NCBI GenBank assembly: GCA_963797765.1
Contig: CAWCQU010000002.1
Coordinates: 1,302,001-1,366,000, forward strand
Length of the DNA: 64,000 nt
Direction: 5' to 3'
From: JBGPTK01 sp963797765
GTDB taxonomy: Bacteria > Acidobacteriota > Terriglobia > Acidiferrales > UBA7541
Shown one piece after another: positions 1 through 8,735 of the stretch. The notes under the pieces were generated by a model. The model was not told the DNA's origin. It was given only the letters and a program-made list of their open reading frames with translations, and searched no databases. The translations under genes were made by a program, and so were the position numbers. How positions within the stretch are numbered: position 1 is the stretch's first letter; every line of letters begins with the position of its first letter.

Positions 1-1
1 C

Positions 2-67
2 TTGGCTGCTACCGTCCTCGGAACGCTGAACGGTTTCTCGGTAACCGCCGACCACCTGGCCTGCTGA
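2..67 (+). CDS. possible 3' end of a CDS entering from outside the window
   Basis: An open frame runs from the window edge to a TGA at 65-67 and reads as a mixed hydrophobic C-terminus ending in HLAC. It is too short to assign a family. It could equally be a chance open frame. Confidence 0.2.
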   Translation: MAATVLGTLNGFSVTADHLAC

Positions 68-223
68 TTCCTGTAAGAATCCACCACGGCTGCTGATCAA
101 GACGCTTCCCTGATTTCTCTGTTTTACTTTCGGGCACGAAACGCGGTTGACGTTGTCGCGGCAGTTTGCCATCATCCTTCCAGTTCTACTTTCGCCGTAA
201 GCGGCGAAGAAACTGGAGCGCGC

Positions 224-1033
224 ATCAGCTTCCGAATTTCCATCCTGGCTTCCGGCAGTGCCGGCAACGCTACGTTGCTCGAAACCGAGCGAACCTGTCT
301 TCTAATTGACGCGGGGCTGGGCCGGAAGGAAACGCTTCGCCGCCTGGAAACGTTGGGAACGCGGCCGGAACGCATTGATGGCATTCTGATTTCACACGAG
401 CATAGCGATCACACCACGGGACTTTCCGTTCTCTCGCGCCAGTGGCATGCCACTACGTATCTCACCGAAGGCACGCACGAAGAAATCGAACGGGCCATGC
501 CTGAAGATTCCGGAAAGAAAATCGATTGCATCGAACACATTTGCGCGGGCGACCGGTTCACCATCGGCGACATCGAAATCTGCGCGTACACGATTCCGCA
601 CGATGCCGCCGATCCGATCGGATTTTCATTTCGCTCGAACGGATCGAAAGTCGCGATCGTCACCGATCTGGGCTACCTGACGGAACTGGTGAAGCAGCAT
701 TTACGCGAAGCGGATTGCCTGATTCTGGAATCGAATCACGATTTGGAAATGTTGAAAGTGGGGCCGTATCCGTGGCACATCAAGCAGCGGGTGATGAGCC
801 GCAGGGGCCATCTTTCGAATCAGACGGTCAGCGAATTTCTGGCCGATCCCGAAGCATTCGACGGGCGCGCGCGATTCCTGGTGCTCGCGCATCTTTCGGA
901 GAACAACAACAATCCCGATCTCGCGAAGCTCTCGGCGGAAGAGGCGCTGAATCGCCGTCCCGCCGAAGCTGCCTTCCACGGCGAATTGTTTATCGCTTCG
1001 CAGCGCGTTCCGCTCGGTCCGCTGCTCGTTTAG
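224..1033 (+). CDS. MBL-fold metallo-hydrolase (YycJ/WalJ-like)
   Basis: Predicted cytoplasmic metallo-beta-lactamase-fold hydrolase binding two metal ions. The metal motif HEHSDH lies near residues 58-63 and further Asp/His ligands follow (TDLG, ESNHD, LSENNN). The typical N-terminal strand and glycine loop (ISILASGSAGNATLLE) is encoded from about 236, upstream of the first ordinary start (TTG at 275). No ATG, GTG or TTG exists in this frame between the stop at 74-76 and 275. The best-placed start is an ATC at 224, five bases after GGAG at 215-218, giving 269 residues. Either a rare ATC start or a base error (ATG read as ATC) is likely. Family members act on nucleic acids or in cell-wall homeostasis; the substrate is not evident here. 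It converges on the M49 peptidase with only 8 bp between stops. Confidence 0.85.
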   Translation: MSFRISILASGSAGNATLLETERTCLLIDAGLGRKETLRRLETLGTRPERIDGILISHEHSDHTTGLSVLSRQWHATTYLTEGTHEEIERAMPEDSGKKIDCIEHICAGDRFTIGDIEICAYTIPHDAADPIGFSFRSNGSKVAIVTDLGYLTELVKQHLREADCLILESNHDLEMLKVGPYPWHIKQRVMSRRGHLSNQTVSEFLADPEAFDGRARFLVLAHLSENNNNPDLAKLSAEEALNRRPAEAAFHGELFIASQRVPLGPLLV

Positions 1034-1041
1034 TTTTTTCC

Positions 1042-3129
1042 CTACTGCGCGGACAAATACCCCAGGCTTTCCCTTGAATACGTGAGCATCACCTCGGATA
1101 AATCACCGGTGTGGCGTACCTGCGCGTCGACAACGTTGCCGGAGTGATCGCGAACCGGTTCGATGAGCGGCGAGACGAACACGCCTTTGCGCGGCAATTC
1201 GATAGCCGCGGCGCGCTGCTGCACCTGGTCGCGCCATTCGGAATTCAGTTTCACGCCGTACGTGTCGATGAGTTTCTTGATTCCGTCGTAATCGCCTTCG
1301 GCTTTGATGCGCATCAGCTCGGCTAGAAGTTCGCCGACGCCCTGGTGCATTGTTTCGTAATCGTTGACGCGCAGATAAAGTTTGCCGTCTTTGGTGACCG
1401 TTTCGATGCAGCGGAAGCGGTCGATCAGGTAATGCACAATCATCTGCGTGCCGCGATCGTGGTCTTCGTGGATTTGTTCCCCTTGCGGATAGCGATACAG
1501 GATTGTTAATCCGGCGCGGGCGTAGGCGTCGTAGGAAGCTTTCATCAATTCTTCTTGATTCTTTACGCCAAGCTCGGTGAGTTTGGGATCGGTAAAATTC
1601 CACAGCGCCACAAGATCCGAGCGCGCTTCTTCGAGCGTGGAATAATATTCCTTCAAATAGCTGCGCGGATCGCCGGTCAGCCTTTCGCTGACTTTGCCCG
1701 AGCCGTGGCCAAGGACTTCGTGCATCGCCACCAGCAGTTTGCGCGATTCCTGGCCGTAGAGTTCGGCGCGGTGTTTTTCTTCTTCGCAGGATGAAAATTC
1801 CCCGGAAGCTTTTTGACCCACCACTGCGGCGTATGCACTCGAGACATTGAACAACAGGACGCTTTTCGATCCGTGTTGCTGGCGAATATCCTGCTCGTTG
1901 GGCAAATTCACTCCGCTGGGGCTGATCGGTCCCGAGGCGCCTGCTTCGGAGACAACCGTGATGACGTTGGCCACCGGCGGCTGAATGTCGCGTTTCTTGA
2001 ATTCGTCGGGCCACGGTTCGCGCAATTCGAAATATTGCGCGTTGTCGGCGAAATCGCGCATTAGTTTTGTCTGGGCCTCGTCCACGATGCTTACGTTCGA
2101 TTCGAACGTGCCTTTTTTGCTGCGCGGATCGAGATATTGTTCGATGAAGCCGTTGATCGCGTCCACTTTCACCGCGGCTTTTACCCAGGCGATGTTGTAA
2201 GCGTACCAATCGGCTTTCGATCCCGTTTCGTAGAAGCGAATCAGCTTGCGCAGCGCGTCAGCTTGTTGCGGCTCAGAAACTTCGGCGGCTTTTTCGAGGT
2301 TGGCAATGATGCGGTGGATGATCGCGGCGTAACGCCCAGGAGGAATTCCATCGTTTTGCGATCCGGCGCGCCAGATTTCCTCACGGACTTTTCCGCCGCG
2401 CTTTACGACGGTGGAATTCAGCGGATAGTTTTCGGTGAAACCCTGCAAATCGTCCGCCGTGACGTTTTCATAGAAATTGGTGGAACTGGCGGTGAGAACG
2501 TCCTGGCCCGGCGGCGGGCTTTTCACGGTGAGCAGCGGGCGGTAGTCCGGATCGAAGACAGGTTGTTCGAGGCGTTTCAATTTCGCGTCGAGACCTTTGC
2601 GGCTTTTCACACCGAAATTCGCGCCGTTCTTCAGAGCCTGCTGCGCGGCCTTGCGAAATTCCGCGGAAGTGAACTCGGGAAGGAATTTGTGCTGGTTATC
2701 CACGTCGTAATTGCCGTGATAGATCCAGATGAGCTTGGTGTAGTGGCGAATCTTGTCGAGCAATTCCGGAGCAATGCCGTTTGGATGAGTCCAAATTCCC
2801 TCGAGCAATTGCTTCAGTTCCAAACCATAGGGAGAAATCTGGTCGTAATAAATCGGGTCGCCGGCAATCCCGGCTTGCGCGAGGTAATAAGCCAGCACGC
2901 GTTGCCTGGGCGTGAGTTGATCGAACCCGTCGGCATAGAGCTGGACGACGGCGACCGAGCCCACTTCTTCCACCAGATATTTGCGATCCGTGGATTGTTC
3001 CGGCGCGAGTTCCGCGACCGGAGATTCCACTGAAACATTCGAGCCACTCGATTCTTGCGAATTAAAATTTAGATTCATCATGATCACCGAGCTAAAAGCT
3101 ACCACCCCCAGTAAAAATCGAGTCAGCAA
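1042..3129 (-). CDS. dipeptidyl-peptidase III family (M49) zinc peptidase, exported
   Basis: A 695-residue protein carrying the M49 zinc-site signatures: HEVLGH (HEXXGH) near residue 470 and EEARSD (EEXXXD) near residue 500, followed by the long alpha-helical C-terminal lobe. M49 enzymes are zinc exopeptidases that release dipeptides from peptide N-termini. The N-terminus is a hydrophobic segment (residues 3-21) that fits a signal peptide, so a periplasmic or outer-membrane location is inferred. The start is a TTG at 3129; an ATG at about 3081 would remove most of the hydrophobic segment, so the TTG is preferred. The length fits bacterial M49 proteins. Confidence 0.9.
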   Translation of the reverse strand: MLTRFLLGVVAFSSVIMMNLNFNSQESSGSNVSVESPVAELAPEQSTDRKYLVEEVGSVAVVQLYADGFDQLTPRQRVLAYYLAQAGIAGDPIYYDQISPYGLELKQLLEGIWTHPNGIAPELLDKIRHYTKLIWIYHGNYDVDNQHKFLPEFTSAEFRKAAQQALKNGANFGVKSRKGLDAKLKRLEQPVFDPDYRPLLTVKSPPPGQDVLTASSTNFYENVTADDLQGFTENYPLNSTVVKRGGKVREEIWRAGSQNDGIPPGRYAAIIHRIIANLEKAAEVSEPQQADALRKLIRFYETGSKADWYAYNIAWVKAAVKVDAINGFIEQYLDPRSKKGTFESNVSIVDEAQTKLMRDFADNAQYFELREPWPDEFKKRDIQPPVANVITVVSEAGASGPISPSGVNLPNEQDIRQQHGSKSVLLFNVSSAYAAVVGQKASGEFSSCEEEKHRAELYGQESRKLLVAMHEVLGHGSGKVSERLTGDPRSYLKEYYSTLEEARSDLVALWNFTDPKLTELGVKNQEELMKASYDAYARAGLTILYRYPQGEQIHEDHDRGTQMIVHYLIDRFRCIETVTKDGKLYLRVNDYETMHQGVGELLAELMRIKAEGDYDGIKKLIDTYGVKLNSEWRDQVQQRAAAIELPRKGVFVSPLIEPVRDHSGNVVDAQVRHTGDLSEVMLTYSRESLGYLSAQ

Positions 3130-3610
3130 ATGCGGCTGCCGTTGCGAATCAGAAACCCTCCGGAAACAAGAAACCGGGATGCCGCCGCGCCGGTTCGTCC
3201 GCGAATCGTATAAATTCGTATTGGGTAAATCGTTAGCATGTTGTTACGCCGAATCAGGCGATATAGGAGCGATTAGAAAATCACATCCTGTTGGATTGTT
3301 GAGGTTTAAGCTCATGGCGACATTGATTTCCTCTGGCGATTAGCAAAGCGGTTAGAACCGTCAAAACTCCTACGGATTTTCGCCTCCTGCAGCGGCAGTT
3401 TAACGATTTTTGCCGGGGTTCCAGGCATTTTCCGGCCCTCGCCTCCGTGTTTTCGCTCGTTCGCGCCATTTTGTCCTCCACTAATCGAATACCATAATTA
3501 TTTTTGTTCGTCAGAAAAAGATTATGTGGTGATTTGAGGAGCCCTTATCTTGTTGAAAAGAGGAAGGAAGGAGCTAGAATCACGAGTTCGATTTGAGAGA
3601 AAATCGATCC
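3130..3610. other. intergenic region, no supported gene
   Basis: About 480 bp between the start of the M49 peptidase and the stop of the alpha/beta hydrolase. It contains only short open frames (such as a 66-codon minus-strand frame at 3281-3481, rich in Arg and Cys) without a convincing ribosome-binding site or family resemblance. It presumably carries the M49 promoter near 3130-3250, where several AT-rich stretches lie, but no -35/-10 pair stands out. Confidence 0.5.
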
Positions 3611-4450
3611 TTACTCGGCACAATATTTCTCCAGAAAAGTAAAGACGTCGTTGGACCAGACTTGGCCGCCGAAATAGCCGAAGGCGTGGCCGTCCTGCCT
3701 GGAGTTGCCGTAGGGCGGATAGATTTTCAGTTCGGAGATTTTGCCGGCGGCGCGCATGGCTGCGGCAAGGGTGCGGCTGGGGGATAGATCGTAATCGTTT
3801 TCGGCCTGGAAGAAGAAGATTGGTGCTTTGGAGTTTTGGACCGCGCGGGTCATGACCACTTGCAGTTCGGGGGCCTGGGCCCAACTCTGGGCGCCTCCCG
3901 CGGAATCGATTGCGGCGCAGTAATCGGCATGTTCCGCGCCCAGGACCACTTCGATGCCTCCGAAGGAAGTTCCTGCCACGGCGACGCGGTGTGGCTGAAT
4001 GAAGGATTGTTTGCGCAGCCATGCCAGGGCGGCTAGTTGGTCATTCAGGTGATCGGTTTCGAGCAGGCGGACCATGGTTGCCGCGCCCGCGGAGATGCCG
4101 CCCGTTTTCGTGACTGCGGAGATCTGGTCGCCGATGTAAGGACCGGCGGAGGCGCTGAGTCCCTGGCCGCGGCGGTAGGGGCCGAAGAACACCCAGCCGT
4201 GGCTGGCGAAGACCGGGCCGAGCGCTTCGAAAGCCTGGGCGCTGACCATTCCCGAGGCGCTGCCGTGGTTGTAAACGACCGCGGGAAACGGGCCAGCGCC
4301 TTGTGGCTTATAAACTACTCCGGTGAGCGTGAGATTCCCGCTGGGGAACGTGACGAGTTCCGAGGGAGAGGAGGATTTTGCCCGGAGGGGAGGCAGGGGA
4401 AGGAGGAAAAAGAGAGACAGAATTGCTGCGCGTTGGATGCTGCGTATCAT
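3611..4450 (-). CDS. secreted alpha/beta hydrolase (dienelactone hydrolase-like)
   Basis: A 279-residue protein starting with a signal peptide (hydrophobic residues 9-24, cleavage around LRA-K). It has the alpha/beta-hydrolase fold pattern: an oxyanion segment YNHGSASG near residues 55-62, the nucleophile elbow GTSFGG near residue 160, an Asp in ENDYDLSP and a C-terminal His in DGHAFGYF. It should hydrolyse an ester or similar bond in the periplasm; the substrate cannot be told. The ATG at 4450 places the signal peptide correctly. It stands alone on its strand, followed downstream by a non-coding region. Confidence 0.85.
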   Translation of the reverse strand: MIRSIQRAAILSLFFLLPLPPLRAKSSSPSELVTFPSGNLTLTGVVYKPQGAGPFPAVVYNHGSASGMVSAQAFEALGPVFASHGWVFFGPYRRGQGLSASAGPYIGDQISAVTKTGGISAGAATMVRLLETDHLNDQLAALAWLRKQSFIQPHRVAVAGTSFGGIEVVLGAEHADYCAAIDSAGGAQSWAQAPELQVVMTRAVQNSKAPIFFFQAENDYDLSPSRTLAAAMRAAGKISELKIYPPYGNSRQDGHAFGYFGGQVWSNDVFTFLEKYCAE

Positions 4451-4602
4451 GAGGAGATTCTACTTGATTCGGAGTGTTGGAGTGGAGTGCGGAGGAACCG
4501 GTGGGACGGAAAAAGCAACGTCAGAAACCCCACCTGCAACACCGGCAGGAGGGGCACCCGGCGGAGAGAAATACAAAGCAAAATCAAGAACCCCACCCTT
4601 TC

Positions 4603-5606
4603 ATATACGATCCGGCGTTTGAGTGGCTGACGGGACTGGAGGAAGTGAACTACCACACGCTGGCGGAGTTCCGTGTGGAAAAACAGAAAGAGTTGGACGA
4701 GCTGTTTACGCAGGTTCTTGCGGCACTGAGCCAGGAAGGACTAATCACGCTCGAAACAGTGATGCAGGACGGCACCAAGATCAAGGCATTGGCGAGCACC
4801 CGAAGTTATCAGCGAGAAGGAACGATCCAGGGACATCTGGAGCGAGCGCGGCAACGCGTGGCGGAGATGGGTGATCCGCGGAACGAGGAGAGCAACCCAA
4901 AAGCAAAGCAAGCCCAAGCCCGCGCACGGCGCGAGCAACAGGAGCGGCTGGAAAGCGCCTTGGTCGAGTTGAGCAAGTTGCAGGAGAACAAAAAGGGAGA
5001 GCAGGCCAAGAGCAAAGCGCGGGTGAGCACCAGCGATCCGCAAGCGCGGGTAATGCACCACTCCGATGGAGGATTAGCGCTCAGTTACAACGCGCAGATT
5101 TCCACGGATGCAGCGCATGGGTTGGTTGTGGGAGTGGCGGTGACGCAGGCGGCCGAGGACAGCGCACAGTTATTACCGGCAGTGGACCGGGTGGAGCAAC
5201 GGTTAAAGAAAAAGCCACAGCGGATGGTGGCTGATGGCAGTTACACGACGCGCGAAAATATCGAGAAGATGGCCGGGCGAGAAATTGATTTTGTGGGAAG
5301 CATGGGACGAGAGGAGATGCCCAGTGGAGCGACAGCGCCGAACCGCCTTCCGCCGAGCGCGTTTCTCTATCAGCCCGAAACGAATCGTTATCTCTGTCCA
5401 GAAGGTAAGCTGCTGCGACCGCAAGGACGCTTCAACCGCACGAACAAGCGGGGTTTCGTGGCCTATCGCTACGAAGCTAAAATCAGCGACTGCGCGCCTT
5501 GCATCCGCGAACCAGAGTGCTGCCCGGAAAATGAGAGCCACGGCCGCGGACTGCTACGGCGAGTGGAAAATATCGCGATTCTGGCGTTTCGGGAAAAGAT
5601 GGCCAG
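4603..5606 (+). mobile_element. IS1182-family transposase remnant, truncated at both ends
   Basis: The frame from about 4603 reads YDPAFEWLTG, LAEFRV, a catalytic-type Asp in MQDGTKIKA, a Lys/Gln-rich helical insert, YNAQ, VADGSYTT and a late Cys-rich segment CAPCIREPECC. This is the middle of an IS1182-type DDE transposase. The N-terminal DUF772 part is missing, and similarity stops at AFREKMAS near 5606, so the usual C-terminal Glu region is lost. No terminal inverted repeats are visible. The open frame continues on both sides by chance (4474-6069) across the cupin gene. Both edges carry GGGGCACCC-type sequence (about 4549 and 5625). It is a dead relic about 1 kb long. Confidence 0.8.
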
Positions 5607-6078
5607 CCGAGTACACCGAAAGGATGGGGCACCCGACGGCGGAAAAGCGGGGGATCGATTCTTCGTCCCGGACTGCGGGAGTCAAAATGACACTTGGGCG
5701 GGAAGCGGCTCGTGTTATTTGTCCCGGTGTACGAGCTGTGGGAGAGAAGGCTGGAACGCAGACGGCCATATATTCGGCGCCGCCGGGGTCGGGGCTGCTG
5801 TAGCGGACCCATTCGCCCTTGCGGGCCAGGATTGCCTGGCCCGCATTTACGTCGAATGTTGCGGTGTGAGTTTCGACGCGAAGGACGCCGCGCAACACCA
5901 CCGTGTATTCATCGAACTCGGGAGTCTGGCCTGGTTCGATCCAGCCGGGCGGACTCTTCATGCGCGCGATGCTCACGGCTTCCGTGGCGGAATTGACGCG
6001 TCCTACGTACTCGGCAATTTCCTTGGGTTTGTTTCCCGCTGCCGGAATGATCGTTGGTTGCGGAATTAGATTTGCCAC
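5554..6078 (-). CDS. cupin-domain protein, C-terminus altered by the IS relic
   Basis: Residues 1-110 form a single cupin beta-barrel (EPGQTPEFDEYTVVL motif 1, then AGQAILARKGEWVRY motif 2), resembling small cupins of about 120 residues. The GTG start at 6078 follows a strong GAGGAGG site. After CVPAFSP (about 5745) the sequence stops resembling a cupin and reads through repeat-like DNA and the antisense end of the transposase relic to 5554, so the last 60 residues are probably foreign. It lies 21 bp downstream of the methyltransferase gene and is probably cotranscribed with it. A small-ligand binding or isomerase role is possible; no substrate can be named. Confidence 0.7.
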   Translation of the reverse strand: MANLIPQPTIIPAAGNKPKEIAEYVGRVNSATEAVSIARMKSPPGWIEPGQTPEFDEYTVVLRGVLRVETHTATFDVNAGQAILARKGEWVRYSSPDPGGAEYMAVCVPAFSPTARTPGQITRAASRPSVILTPAVRDEESIPRFSAVGCPILSVYSAGHLFPKRQNRDIFHSP

Positions 6079-6099
6079 TTCGTTCCTCCTCTGGGCATT

Positions 6100-6921
6100 T
6101 CAGGCTCGAACGCCGAACACTTCCAGATATTCAGCGAAGACCGTGGTGCAGCCCTCTCCTGCTTGATTGTGATAAAACCATAGCGCTTCGAGTTCCCGGC
6201 GAAGATTCTCACAGCCGAGGGCGTCGAGGGAAGCAAATGCGCGATTGATCGGCCCGTAGTAGAGGCGGAAAAACTCGACCACCTCCGAGGGAGGAAAGGG
6301 ATACCTGAACGCATAGTGGCGCCGGATCATGCATAGATCCGACAATCCCTGGCCAAGCCTCTCGCGGACCGTGTTTTCTTCGCCCCATAGGACCGGCGAG
6401 GGCATTCCGGACGGCGCAACGAATTTCGATACCGTCTTGAACATCTGGCCGACGAAACCCTGAGCAGTCCAATTGGCCATCGCAATTTTTCCGCCCTGGC
6501 GGCACACGCGGAGCAGTTCGCTCGCAACGCGATCTGGCCGTGGCGCGAACATTGCTCCGATCAAACTGGCCACTACGTCGAAGCTGGCATCGTCAAACGG
6601 CAGTGCTTCGGCATCGGCTACCTCGAAGCGGGCCAGCAGACATTCCGCTTGTGCGCGGGCCCGTGCGCGCTCCACCCAATTGCTGGCGATGTCCACACCG
6701 GTAACGTCGAGGCCATCCTGCGCGGCAATCAGAGCGAGCTGGCCGGAGCCGCAGCCAACATCCAGGAAGCGGCTCTGAGGAGCCGCATTGAGGCGCTTGT
6801 AGAAATCGCGTGCGCCGCCTTCCATGTACCGCGAGAATCGATCGTAGTCTCCGGCCATCCAGGTGTTCTTGAGCCGGTACTTCAGGCTCCCGGCTTCCAG
6901 GTCGATTGCGATTGTCGTCAT
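6100..6921 (-). CDS. class I SAM-dependent methyltransferase
   Basis: A 273-residue protein with the Rossmann SAM-binding motif I FLDVGCGSGQL near residues 51-61, the acidic motif II (VTGVDIASNW) and motif III region with DAEALPFDD, typical of methyltransferase type 11/25 domains. The ATG at 6921 is preceded by AAAGGAGAAAG. It is divergent from the frameshifted AraC-type gene, with a shared upstream region of about 210 bp, and is followed by the cupin gene. The acceptor is unknown; a small molecule is more likely than nucleic acid, judging from the domain type. Confidence 0.85.
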   Translation of the reverse strand: MTTIAIDLEAGSLKYRLKNTWMAGDYDRFSRYMEGGARDFYKRLNAAPQSRFLDVGCGSGQLALIAAQDGLDVTGVDIASNWVERARARAQAECLLARFEVADAEALPFDDASFDVVASLIGAMFAPRPDRVASELLRVCRQGGKIAMANWTAQGFVGQMFKTVSKFVAPSGMPSPVLWGEENTVRERLGQGLSDLCMIRRHYAFRYPFPPSEVVEFFRLYYGPINRAFASLDALGCENLRRELEALWFYHNQAGEGCTTVFAEYLEVFGVRA

Positions 6922-7132
6922 GGGCTTTCTCCTTTTCGTACAACTTGAACTCTGTCCGGAGCAGCTATTCGCCGCGTCGGCTGTGTTGACGCAATCACTA
7001 TGCGGCAGGATGCGTTTGGGATACTTATCTGAGCGTCTGGCTCTCTTGACAGGGGCGCGTTATGCTGTAATTTACTTGATTAAGCGTCCGGTAAGGTTTG
7101 CCGAAACTCCGCAAAAGCACCTGGGAGCCCGC

Positions 7133-8154
7133 ATGGATGTCTTGTCCGAAGTCCTAAAGGCCGTCAAGCTGGACGGAGCCATGTTTTACAATGCTGAGTA
7201 TTCATCGCCGTGGGCGTTTCGCGCGCCCGCCTCCTGCATCGTGGCTCCGTTTATTTCGCCGGACTCCCGGCACGTAATCATGTATCACCTGCTGACCGAG
7301 GGCCGCGGCTACGCGCACGTGGAAGGAGACGGCCAGCGGGTTCATCTGAACGCAGGGGACATCGTAATCTTTCCGCACGGCGATCCACACATCATGGGAA
7401 ACGGTTCGCCCGTCAAACCGTGTTGATAACGAGCAGGAACTGCATCAAATCTCTCTCACAGGCCTCAAGGTGTCACGCCATGGCGGAGGCGGAGAGATCA
7501 CCAAATTCGTTTGCGGCTACCTGGCATGCGATCCGCAACTCAGCCAGGTTTTCCTGGGCGGGCTGCCACCGATGCTGAAAGTAAACATCCGCAACGACGC
7601 TTCTGGGCAATGGCTGGAAAACTCGATCCGCTATTCGGTGGGCGATGCGGATGCGTCGAGGCCGGGTGGCGAGGCAGTGGTCGCCAAGTTGTCCGAGGTA
7701 TTGTTCGTCGAAACTTTGCGACGCTACATTGCGCTGCTTCCGCGGGAACAAACCGGGTGGCTGGCCGGCATCCGCGACCCGGAAGTGGGAAAGGCATTGG
7801 CGCTTGCTGCATCGCAAGCCGGCGCATCCCTGGACGATCGCGTCGCTAGCGAAAGAGGTGGGAATTTCGCGATCGGTGCTGGCCGAGCGATTCCGGCGGT
7901 ATCTTTCGGAGACGCCGATTGCATATCTGACGCGCTGGCGGCTGCAGCTGGGCGCGCAAATGCTGAAATCGACAAGCAGCAGCGTTGCGCAGATCGCTGC
8001 CGAGGCTGGGTATGAGTCGGAGCCGTCTTTTAACCGCGCCTTCAAACGTGAGTTCGGCCTTCCACCAGCGCGATTTCGCCGCCGCTCGAAATCAGCGCGC
8101 GGAAAAGACGTCCGCCAGGCATTGACGAAGGGGCGCCGCAGCGCGAAACGATGA
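7133..8154 (+). CDS. AraC-family regulator with N-terminal cupin (frameshifted)
   Basis: Three frames join into one protein of about 340 residues. Frame one, 7133 to about 7425, carries an AraC-type cupin_6 ligand domain (MYHLLTEGRGYAHVEGDG, AGDIVIFPHGDPH). Frame two, about 7427-7800, carries the rest of that domain (SRHGGGGEITKFVCGYL, LLPREQTGWLAGIRDPEVGKAL). Frame three, about 7805-8154, holds two helix-turn-helix units (TIASLAKEVGISRSVLAERF; QIAAEAGYESEPSFNRAFKR). Both breaks are single extra bases. The ATG at 7133 begins the conserved MDVLSEVL. All domains are preserved, so sequencing error is as likely as a recent pseudogene. It is divergent from the methyltransferase-cupin pair and is a natural candidate to control it. 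Confidence 0.75.
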
Positions 8155-8319
8155 GCGATGCGGTGGCGGCGCTTCCGCAGGGCGCTGGAGGTGCTGCCTG
8201 CCGCCGCCCGACTGACGAGAAGCGGACTCGGTTCAGGAATTCTTGAAATTGCGGAGTGCGGCGAAGGAAAACAGGAGTCGAACGAGCCGAGTGGGGTGCA
8301 GATGGCGTAGAATGTGGCT

Positions 8320-8628
8320 ATGTCGAAAGACGCTGCGGAACCATTCGAGATCGCCTGTCCCTGCTGCCACGCGAAGCTTACCGTGGACCCTGTGCTGGCC
8401 GTGGTTCTTTCCCACGTGCCGCCGCCCAAAGCGCCGCCTTCCGTGGATCTGGACGACACCGCGCGAATTCTGCGCGAACAGAAAGAGCGGGTGGAGGCAA
8501 AATTCCTGCAATCGGTGGAAGCGGAAAAGATGAAAGAAGACGTGCTCGAACGGAAATTCCGCGAAAGCCTGAAAAAAGCGAAAGACCAGCCCGTTGAAAA
8601 GCCGATCCGCGATTTCGACCTGGATTGA
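8320..8628 (+). CDS. small zinc-ribbon-like protein, unknown function
   Basis: A 102-residue protein with one CPCC pair near residues 11-15 followed by a charged helical C-terminal half (about residues 45-100). It ends in a DFDLD acidic tail. A second metal-binding Cys pair is absent, so the ribbon would be half-formed or would dimerise. The start is ATG 8320; a GTG two codons upstream is equally possible. No family was recognised with certainty. Confidence 0.6.
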   Translation: MSKDAAEPFEIACPCCHAKLTVDPVLAVVLSHVPPPKAPPSVDLDDTARILREQKERVEAKFLQSVEAEKMKEDVLERKFRESLKKAKDQPVEKPIRDFDLD

Positions 8629-8735
8629 TTGAGTGTGCGGAAGATAGAAATCAAATTATTTTAAGTAAAAGACTTTACCGCAGAGGCGCCGAGAACGCGG
8701 AAGGAAATAGGTTCGATTCTGGCATACTCTTGCCG

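Noticed and set aside
3281..3481. A 66-codon Arg/Cys-rich frame upstream of the M49 gene
   Set aside because: No ribosome site and no family resemblance.
4474..6069. A 531-codon plus-strand frame as a single protein
   Set aside because: Only about 4603-5606 resembles a transposase. The rest is antisense to the cupin gene and flanking repeats.
8660..8705. TTACCGCAGAGGCGCCGAGAACGCGG as a repeat element
   Set aside because: It resembles tandem GCAGAG-type intergenic repeats of related genomes, but only one degenerate copy is here.
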